From contig JBAMJV010012287.1 in the NCBI GenBank assembly GCA_037951105.1, positions 1 to 64,000 of the forward strand: 64,000 nucleotides of DNA. The letters are read 5' to 3'. How positions within the stretch are numbered: the stretch's first letter is position 1; the number at the start of each line of letters is the position of its first letter. Source of the stretch: Echinarachnius parma. Lineage: Eukaryota > Echinodermata > Echinoidea > Clypeasteroida > Echinarachniidae. Made by a program: the position numbers and the translations under genes. Positions 54,811 through 64,000 of this stretch are shown one piece after another. The notes beneath the pieces are model-generated. The model searched no databases. It saw only the letters and a program-made list of their open reading frames with translations, and was not told the DNA's origin.

Positions 54811-57172
54811 TAAGAGGAGGGCCAACATCGAAAAAGTGGCTTCCTTAAGGACTAAGGTTGCCAGAACTCCACAACAAGTTTAAAACAATTTTATTTGCAA
54901 GTATTTTTAGTGAGACAAATTAATTCAGAGGTCTACCTCAACAAATTTGTTACGAACACCTCCAAATCCAAGATGGCGTCCAAAAAAGTAGCCATTTTGA
55001 CTTGCTATAGATTATTGGCAAGATTTCACAAACAACACCTGGAATAAGCATGATTTTGCAGTCATATTGAAGACAATCAAATTTCCTATAATCTGATACC
55101 AAACACAATGGGTTTCAGAATATGTAACACGGTCATTTTTAGCCCCAAACTCAAATTTTAGGCATTTTTTCCCAAAAATATGAAATTATTGATTTACATA
55201 ATTCGGCCTATATCGATAATTGCATTAGCAGTTGAATTAATACTTTTCGAAAAACTGTCCAATTATATCAACAATACTCTCTAAAAATTTCAAGTGTATA
55301 TTGTATCTGAACAAATAGTTCTTGGAACTCAGCATTTGATATCGACAAATACAGCAAATTTTACGATTTCGAACACTATACAGGGTGCCCCAATAAATGT
55401 AATTCTTGTTTACGGACTTTATTCAAGAATTTCTCCTAAATAATGACATATTGTTGATACCTTTTTTAGTAAAACCTTCAGTTTTCTTCTTTTATGTCAT
55501 AAATATGCCGCCATCGGTTTGCAATAGTACACGAAAATAGTGTATCGGTAATTTCACTGCAATGATAAATCCATCATGCAAAGTGCATAGTGCAATATTC
55601 GAATGGGAGGCGCTCGTCATTTACAGTTATATCGACCATATCTGGATAATTATGTTTTTAACATGATTATTATTCGGAACACCACAGTTAGCTAGAATTT
55701 TCCAGGGTTCGGAAAACACTTTGAATAGGCTATAAGGTTTAACTTAGGGTAACTTTTTGTACCACCATGTACATTTGTAACCATAGTAACAACAACAATA
55801 GAAATAGAATAAATCATATATCTGGCTACTACAAGCCGCATTATGCACACCAATTTTCGCGTGAACATGGAGGAAAACAAATCACATGTGAAAAACACCC
55901 TATAGCTGCTATTTTTAAGTTTTTAAAGTAAATATTGGTTGATTTGGTATATTTTTGTCCATAATCGGCTGTTCTTACCATGGTTACACGTGTATAGTGT
56001 AGTGCAAAAAAAAATAACATTCGGCTTGCTGGGGCTTTCGGTGTTGTGCATAATTTTATTAGTTTAGCAAATGGGTTTGTTTTGTTTTAATACTGAGTCA
56101 GACAAATTGTATAGACCCTTATGGTCTCCAGGTACATGTAATAAGATATGAAGGGCATGAAGGGTGCGTTCCTCGCGATCAAGATGGTGTTCGAAGCTAG
56201 ATACGCTCTGCACATATTACAGTATGTCCCGAATATTGTGTACTATATTAAGACTTATTAAAGATAATGAGCATGATCTTGATACTGTTTTAAACACATC
56301 ATGGACACCCAGTATGATTCGAATTCGCAATACGCATGGCATGCGCGTCAGTATGCAGCTGACTGGAATGCTCCATGTGGAGTGGAATTAAGTTCATTTT
56401 TAGTGTTTGATTTATGATAAATGCAGTTAAACAAATACAGGACAGACACGACATCTACGCAGACTACATAATGATGGTGAAATATTCATCATATTACAAG
56501 AAATGGAGTTTCTTTTTGTATTTGTTCATAACTGGAATTGAAGGTGTCCCGAGATTGACGCAATCATTTGGTATACAAGTCCTCTTATTAAGATTACACA
56601 TTTTTGAGACACCCTGTATAGCATGAGAAATCATGCAAAACTACCCATTTTGTGGATAGCTAATGCTGACTTCAAAGTACTATAACTTTTTGTTCAGATA
56701 CGGTATGCACTTGAAATTTTCAGGGAGTATTGTTGATATAATTGGACAGTTTCTTGAAAAGTATTGAATTGACTGTTAATACAATTATCGATTTATACGT
56801 AATTATGTAAATCAATAATTTCATATTTTGGGGGAAAAATGCATGAAATTTCAGTTTGGGGCTAAAAATGACCGTGATACATATCCTGAACCTATCAGAT
56901 TATAGGAAATGTTATTGTCTTTAAAATGATTGCAGAATAATGTTGATATATTGGTGTCGTTTGGGAAATCTCGCCAATTATCTATAGCAATACAAAACGG
57001 CTGCCTTTTTGGACGCCATCTTGGATTTGGAGGTGTTCGCAACAAAATTTTAGAGGTAGACCTCTGAATTATGTTGTCTCATTAAAAACACTTGCAATTA
57101 GAATCGGTTTAAACATGTTGTGGAGATATGGCAACCTAAAGTCACTTTTTTCGACATTGGCCCTCCCCTTAT
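54811..57172. mobile_element. Foldback element with ~550-bp inverted arms
   Basis: Left arm from TAAGAGGAGGGCCAACATCG, right arm ending CCTCCCCTTATA; the arms match over about 550 bp (CCTCCAAATCCAAGATGGCG vs its complement). The centre is occupied by a separate TIR element at 55,381-56,616. Confidence 0.82.
55381..56616. mobile_element. 1.2-kb mariner-sized TIR element
   Basis: TA then CAGGGTGCCCCAATAAATGT on the left, ACATTTTTGAGACACCCTG then TA on the right. The length fits a mariner-type element, but no intact transposase can be read in either strand. Confidence 0.65.
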
Positions 57173-57204
57173 ATGGTGATGTTGGAACTGTGTATGACGC
57201 TAAA

Positions 57205-58171
57205 CGATTTCAGTCGAGAGTTCAGATTATTATTTTCGATTTGAATACATAATTCAGGCTTTTATTACTCCGTAAGAATACAACTATTGTGTCAGTTTTC
57301 AATTGAGGTTAGTACCAATTCATGATAACCATGTACCGTGACAAAATTGGGGAGTATTTCTTTACTACACAAGTATTCTTTGTCAAGAGCATCCAACTCT
57401 AAAAAGGCAAATAACACATTTCTATGATGAGAATATATCTTTAGTTGCGCTCCAATCAAACGTTACCGTACCTTTGAATTAAATTTTCGTTACTAAATCA
57501 GCGTAATGGTATTGCAGATCATACGGCTACATATCAGGAATATATGGAGTCCGCTATGAGATTCAATATGATAATACAACTCTATGATGTATTATTGTTA
57601 TTAGAAATGAAACTAACCTTCTAAACATGGGTATGAGTATCTCATGATTATCACATCTTTGGCTAAGTACATGATTCTACAATAATATGATTAAGGAATT
57701 ATAAAAAAAAACCCATGTTGTTTTTCCAACTGGTATATTGTCATTAAATCCATACGACACTTATGTATATAAAGTCTTACAATGTATAGGCAAATATCTT
57801 CATATCTAATTTGAATGTTATTACTAATATAATAAACATGATAAAGGAATGGTATATGAGTATAAGTGGGAACACTGTACTACGTTTTCATCAAATCGGT
57901 ACTGCAACCGCCAAATGCCTAATAAAATATAGGCAAACAATTTAATCTACAATAATAATCATTTTCATGCACCCTTACTATACAAAGCATAAACATGTAT
58001 TATATAATTCATGATTGTATCGATAAACGAATCATACTTAACAATAGTGGCAAACACTTTTATAGATATATTTATCTTTTCCGTCAAGTAATATATTATA
58101 TCACTATCATGATCGCAATCACTAATATGATAAATGTATACTTAATTTGTAATCACATGTGTTTATGTGGC
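57205..58171. other. AT-rich spacer between 34-bp direct repeats
   Basis: Flanked by identical 34-bp direct repeats beginning ATATGGTGATGTTGGAACTG (57171-57204, 58172-58205). No gene. Confidence 0.55.
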
Positions 58172-58230
58172 ATATGGTGATGTTGGAACTGTGTATGACG
58201 CTAAATATAAATACAATATTTGTGTGTGAG

Positions 58231-58727
58231 TTGGGGTGCATATTTATTAGTGTGTCAATTATTTGTTTTCTTCGTGAAAATATATTTAAAATTTCTGGTC
58301 GATCAAATCATAACACGCTTTCCCAGATACAGTCAATGTTAAGCCCGAATAATTCATATCTAGGTAAGCACCAGATTGCACAATTTCAAGTCCAAAAATG
58401 CAAAAGCTCCCTACCGTGGGAGGGGGGACACCCCCTCCCCCCCCCCCCCCCCCCCGCTCAGTCACTTCGCTCCCTGTGTTGGGGAGCATATGTATCAGTG
58501 CGTCAATTATTTGTTTTCTTCTTGAAAATATATTTAACATTTCTGGTCGATCAAATCATAACACGCTTTTCCAGATACAGTCAATGTTAAGCCCGAATTT
58601 CCTATCTAGGTAAGCACCAGATTGCACAATGTCAAGTCCAAAAATGCAAAAGCTCCCTACCGTGGGATGGGGGACACCCCCTCCCACCCCCTCCCCCCGC
58701 TCAGTCACTTCGCTCCCTCGGGCTTGG
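58231..58727. repeat. 248-bp direct duplication
   Basis: Two adjacent copies starting TTGGGG at 58,231 and 58,479, each with TTCTGGTCGATCAAATCATA and a palindromic GTGGGAGGGGGG/CCCCCTCCC section that has expanded to poly-C in the first copy. Confidence 0.85.
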
Positions 58728-59068
58728 TCGCTTCGCTCCTTGCAATGTCTCGCTCTCACATCTGGCTCAAAGTTCACAGCACTGTGAGTGTGGTGGGGCA
58801 TGAGCTCCTACACACACAAATCGTGAGCCCCCATAGGTTTTGCACCCCCCAATCAAAAACTGCTTCCGGCCCGCCTGGTCACGACCATCTTAACATCTAA
58901 TCCCCCCCCCCCCCCCCCCCCCCCCCACTGAGAGGACTTTCAAGCAATTTCCTTGGTCTTGAACAAATTTGGCAGGCGGTCTCGGGCGCGAACAAATTGG
59001 TATTGGTCCGGTGAACGGCAAATCATCCCCCCCAGGTGTAAGAACCTGTCTACGCCACTGCTCACCAC

Positions 59069-61740
59069 TGCCACAGCACAGATCAGAAATACATAAACAT
59101 ATATCCATGTAGATATAGATGATCGTGATCAGATCCAAAAGTCTAAAATACATTACCTTCTTCATGAAAATGAGGAACTCGCATTCCTTCTCAGCTCTAG
59201 CTGCGCCATAAAAATAAGTATTCAAGCCCAATGGCAATATGCACTACATGCAGTCGATCTTGCCTCATGCATGCAGCGCACGCAAGATCAGACGTCGACA
59301 GCAGCAGGCAACATGCGCTACATAAATTGTGGGGATTTCCCTGTTTGTTTTTCTTGTTGTTCTTTCTTCTGATATGTGGGCATATATAGCTCCCCATCTT
59401 GACGGTGCAGGTGCGTAGAGTATACGTACCGCGGGGGGGGGGGGGGGGGGGGGGAGGGGAGGTTCGTGCATACAAATTATCATAATTGGGAAGAAATTAG
59501 CGTGCCCCACCTGCCCGCGATATTATGAGGCAGCAAATCAGTAGGCTACGTACTGAACAGTAAGACCTCTCGGGGGCTGAACTAATTGCCCCCTCCCGAT
59601 GTCACAGTTACTTACATGCCCCCCCCCCCCCCGGCCCCTCATACCGTGTTAACTCACTTGTGCATAGGTCTAATATAGTACAATTTAGCCAAAATAACCC
59701 GGCCAGTTAAGGGGCCCATTATGGGTATTTGATTTTTGTCTTACCATGAATTCTCTTTTACCTAAATAGTGCAAATTAATTAAATTGTTAACATCCAAAT
59801 TGTGTTCCTCTTCTGTCAGAGTGAAGTAGCATTGTACAATATCTATTTTCACAGAAACATAAACATGACAGTTCTCATGTGATTGAAATACATCCTAAAC
59901 TTCCATTGAACTCAATTTTATGAAATTTCTCCAGCTTACTTTAAGACTAAAATATTGCAAAATCTTGAAAATTATTTAAATAAATTCAATGAAATTTGTA
60001 GTTGTTATTTTGTTTGTAGATAAACAGATTAATGCATGCATGGCTTTTAGAGCTACCCCTATAATAATATATCCGACCATCCCGGCCACATCCACTGGAA
60101 TACACACTAAAAGTGTAAAATTTATACTAGTTATATGTATGCCTAGATCGTGTTTTTTTTTTAAGAGATGTGACAAAAAAAAATAATTTAAATTGAAATA
60201 TTGTTTTCAAGACGATAACTCAAAATATGTTGCCGCGATGGGTATGCAATTATGAAGGGTATTATTGTGCACTATTAAGTGGAGTCAGTGGACATACTTT
60301 TTGTGCTGGGTTTATTTCCGGTTTATTTCCATCAAGCCATTTGTCATGAACGGTTGAGTCAGGGAAATGAGAGGGGACCCATTTCCCTGGTTGAGTTTTG
60401 GTATACTAGAGAGCACTGCACGAAATCATTTTTGTATAAACTGGATGAAACCAATGAGTTGTTATAGAGCGCCCTCTATTTGACATTTTGCGCACTTTTA
60501 CTAAAGATATTCAAGATAATAGGCTAGTTATCTTGAATATCTTTCCAGTCATAGAAGCTACCCCTGGAAAGCTATTATCATATGGGGAATCCAACTAAAT
60601 AAACTAAAATGTCACAAGGCTCTTTTAGAGAATAATTAAATTTTAGAATTTTTACAAGGCCACATTTCAAACGCATCTCCTCAGAAGCAGATCGATAATG
60701 CTATATACCAACAAATTGATGATAGCTTTTTACATTATTCAGCATACCCAGGGAGCAAACACCCCCTTTTTAAAGATATCAATCATGGAATGTTATAAAA
60801 GGTTGTGCACCAGAAATGTCTTCTAGGACCTTCTAGGATCACAACCTAGGTGCACAACCTCGCGATCTAGCTACTGGAAGTCCACAAAACGCGTATGAAT
60901 GATTTAACCCCTAATGTACGTAAATAGCGCCTTAAATCCTTAGGGTTCACGAAGGTTTGTCTCTGCAATTTTCACAATAACACTCAAATGCACAATGATT
61001 CCATCAGATTGCTACAGATTCATGATATGTTGGGTCCTGTGCATCGTTTGATACCAAATTTGACCACATCATATCTTTGTTTAATGTGTCACGTGTCATT
61101 TTTAAGTCACGTGTTATACAAACAACATGAAATTGCATGTTAAGTTATGTACACAAAAACGCATTGAAATGTTTAGACTATTTAAAACGTTACACACTTT
61201 TTATTTTGAAGTCTTCAAATGGCATTCAGTGTTATTTTGGTGTTAGTAAGTTTTTCAAATGATATAAAAGTATAAAAGTAATAAAACACTAGAACACATA
61301 ACGCATTAAAGACAATAAAATACATAAGAATATGAGTTCTTGATAGTGTATCTTTGGTATATGTTTTTAGTAAATAATTATAATAGAAGTAAACGCAGTT
61401 ATTTATTTCACATTGTGATAATGAAATGCACAGAATGTAGATATATATATAGCAAATATATATAGACTATGAAAGGCAAATATGTAATAGGCCTATAAAT
61501 ATAGATATAGAATATCTATCATAAAAGAACCCTTACAATTTAGAACACTGTTTGAATCCGTGACACTGCATTATTATCATTGATAGTGATCACAGCTCCT
61601 ACGGAAAAGCATCTCCTTTATTGAGAAAATATCTTTAAGAGTTTGTATATTGCAGCTTTTTAAAGATTTGAATCTTCAAACTGGTCAGGGTGATGGATTA
61701 AACAGCTATGGTTACATTAGGTCAGTGATTGCATGTGTTT
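59069..61740. other. Intergenic, no gene recognised
   Basis: Contains one tandem-array remnant, poly-G/C tracts at 59,433 and 59,618, half of a TTAA GGGCCC MITE from 59,711, and a perfect hairpin at 60,503-60,544 (AAAGATATTCAAGATAA arms). A minus-strand frame near 59,237-59,155 (MPLGLNTYFYGAARA, ending FMKK|gtaatg) could be an exon but has no support. Confidence 0.45.
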
Positions 61741-61744
61741 CCAG

Positions 61745-62066
61745 GACTCATTACAAATTGTTGGGCATATTAATGGCCCAAAAACGTAGTTCCAAATATC
61801 ACCCAACAGTTGGGCACATTAATGTCCCAACAACATTCAGGGGCGGATCTAGCTTTTTGCTAAGGGGAGGGGGGGGGGGGGGGGGGGGGTTGACCCAATG
61901 ACGATCTAGCTTTTTACTATATTGGGTAAATATACGTAATAACCCAACAGTTGGGCACATTAATGTCCCAACAGTTAAAATATTGCCCAGTAGTTGGTAG
62001 GGTTACTATCGGCCCAACGTTGGGCAAAATATTGGGTAAGATATTGCCCATTTTTGTAACAGTGTA
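61745..62066. repeat. MITE of TTGGGCACATTAATGTCCCA units with hAT-like insert
   Basis: Repeated palindromic units GGGCACATTAATGTCCC. It is interrupted by a sequence starting CAGGGGCGGATCTAGC with a 22-bp poly-G tract (61,834-61,920). Confidence 0.7.
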
Positions 62067-62377
62067 GCCGTATTTCATACTAAGTGCATTACCCATCACC
62101 TAATGTAATGGTCAAAAGTGTCGCACTAATTTCATAAAGATGTGTAAATTAGGGTGCTGGTGGCTTTCACATTTCAGTATACCCGAGTTAAGATCCTTCA
62201 TTATTCAGACACATGTAATGATGTCATCATTGACATTGGTGAAAACTCTGTGAGCCACTTAATACCCGAACACCACAGATAATCAAGAAACCAGTCTTCA
62301 GATTTGTGCATTAAAGACTAGGAATAGGACATGAAAATTCCCATCCATTAATTGCTCACTTTGTCAAGTTGAATTAA

Positions 62378-62945
62378 AGTGATTCAGGTAAAGTGTCAGA
62401 TATTGCACAAAATGACATTTGAGACTTCAATCCTATATCAATATCATTGTAAAATACAATTGAAAGATTTGTGAAAGTTTGAAAGAAAACGAACACTGTT
62501 AACCTAGTGAAAAAAACGAATATTGAGTTCATATTTTATCACCGAATACTGATGGCCTGTCATGGATTTGTAGCAGTTATACTAATTGTTATCAACCGTT
62601 GACGATATCCGCATGTTTACAGACTGTACAGAATTCGTGGAATTTGCGCACTTTGGATCAAAGTTCAGTAGCGTCTTGAATGTTTCCCACGCGTGCTAGC
62701 TGGCTCGGACCAAAGACTGTTCTGGGACGTGTTTAGCTACAACAATTCTACTTTTTTTGAAAAGCGTTGATCAACGCTTTTGAAATAATGATTTTCAATG
62801 ATAATTATCTTCATACTAAAGGGACATTTGACAAAATCTAACCCTACTTTATTCTTCTCTTACCATAAGCTAAACAACAAGGCAGAAGAGAAACGAGGAA
62901 GCTCCCAGTATTTTTTGTGGAGTTAGACACTTTACCTGGATCACT
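62378..62945. repeat. TTAA-type MITE family 2, intact copy
   Basis: 568 bp, terminal repeats AGTGATTCAGGTAAAGTGTC / GACACTTTACCTGGATCACT, TTAA at 62374-62377 and 62946-62949. Non-coding. Confidence 0.85.
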
Positions 62946-62949
62946 TTAA

Positions 62950-64000
62950 GGGCAGATAATTAAGCGGTTTATTCAAACACGGTTCTCACTGAGGAACCTC
63001 AGAGCGTTTCATGTTAGTAGTTAACTGCAAGACATCTGTGGTTTAACTTTAAAACCTAAATGACTGTCGAGTACATCATTGTTACTATTTAGCGGATGAT
63101 GTTCTGTACACAAATGTATGCTGTTTAGTTTTAGAGGGATATCATTCAGCAAAAAATTCTTTAGAAGTATAAATCAACATATCCAAAATTATAGGCTAGT
63201 GTATTTCACATTTGTGAAAATACCATATTGGCATCTAAAAAGAACTGATTTCTTTATGTGATATGTCGCAAGAGGATGGTTGTTAAATGCATCACTTTGT
63301 AGTTTGTCCCCTCTTTTAGGATCTTGTTTGTTTGTTTTTATTTCCGTATAAAAAAAAAAAATTCAACATCAAAACAATACATGAAGATTGATATATACAA
63401 ATAAAAGAAATTGTGCAAATCATACATGAATAAACAGTATAAAAGTAATGATAAGAACGGCTGGATAGCCCATATTCAGCTGTGGGGGATTATACCCTAC
63501 TGCTGTTCTTCCATGGGGACCAGATAAGATACAAGGGGTAGAAATATACCGTATACCAGAACAAACAAACAAAAACAAAAAAAATGATCTTCATCAGGCT
63601 AGCCTTGATACCAATACTTACCCCCTTCCTTGAGTACAATGTAGGAATATAAGTGTACTTCTTGGCTTTTCTTCTTATTATGAATGGTAGTTGTGCTTTA
63701 CACGAAATGTCATCTAATCAGTGGGAAAAGCCTCATCCCAAAGATATGTCAGCTTTCATACCCTTTTATTTTGACTTTGTATTTCTAAACGATGTCGATA
63801 CACCCTCTTATTCCCAGCCCCGTATTATAATATTGAGTAATAATCACAACCAAATTGTTTGCAGGTTCGTAATGTAAAATGCGACAATGCATAAAAACAC
63901 AATTGATTTGTTTGAAATATTATACACAATAAAAAAAAAAAAGCAAATACATGGTTTACAATCATTGTAATCATTATTGATTTTATGGTTATTTTATATA
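62950..64000. other. Right edge: nothing identified
   Basis: AT-rich, with short A-runs. The 74-codon frame at 63,653-63,877 has no recognisable domain and no splice context supporting it. Confidence 0.45.

Larger units (their letters stand above)
54279..59060. mobile_element. 4.8-kb hAT-like insertion in the tandem array
   Basis: Ends CAGGGGCGTAGACA and TGTCTACGCCACTG (13 of 14 inverted matches) flanked by CTCACCAC on both sides (54271-54278, 59061-59068), the 8-bp duplication and CAG...CTG ends of hAT elements. No transposase is recognisable; the interior is filled by a foldback element, a direct duplication and poly-C tracts. Confidence 0.75.

Noticed and set aside
58159-58590. 143-codon plus frame
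   Set aside because: It runs through a 248-bp duplication and a poly-C tract (Pro run); no domain.

Overview
This is AT-rich, intron-rich and transposon-rich animal DNA. It most resembles a marine invertebrate deuterostome (echinoderm or hemichordate); that placement is an inference from the tRNA-derived SINE tails ending in GCGCTATATAAATG, the many TTAA-flanked MITEs and the gene content, not a proven identity. No bacterial operon, rRNA gene, CRISPR array or convincing functional tRNA gene was seen.

The main content is one gene architecture present as an inverted (tail-to-tail) duplication. The right copy (minus strand, 48,751 down to 38,815) has 11 coding exons that I could delimit by splice sites, summing to 1,578 nt (525 codons plus stop). 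Exons 1-5 encode four hydrophobic segments arranged like an MS4A/CD20-type tetraspan protein with a Cys-rich juxtamembrane cluster. Exon 6 is a short linker. Exons 7-11 encode a complete caspase: large subunit with SHG and QACRG, an Asp-rich inter-subunit linker, and small subunit. The left copy (plus strand, 920 to 21,945) has the same exons 2-11 in the same order; exon 1 would lie off the left edge. Exon lengths are mostly identical and intron phases match, including the phase-1 junction joining the tetraspan part to the caspase linker in both copies. I therefore read the locus as a membrane-anchored caspase, a domain combination I do not know from described caspases.

A third, truncated copy (minus strand, 33,472 down to 29,494) arose by tandem duplication of the 3' part of the right gene. 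Its breakpoint lies inside the exon that begins the small subunit and leaves an in-frame ATG in a good initiation context, so it could encode a 151-residue protein of linker plus small subunit only.

Layout: 1-6,710, tetraspan exons of the left gene, with several MITEs; 6,710-14,290, left intron 5, swollen by a 3.9-kb palindromic element with a nested TIR element carrying a broken reverse transcriptase; 14,294-21,945, left caspase exons; 21,950-24,500, foldback and TTAA elements; 24,557-40,610, two tandem duplication units with the truncated gene and the 3' end of the right gene; 40,094-48,751, the rest of the right gene; 48,752-64,000, no gene recognised, but a 55-bp tandem array interrupted by a TIR element and by a 4.8-kb hAT-like insertion, plus further MITEs. 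The two arms allow insertions to be dated relative to the duplications because several have an empty site in the other copy.
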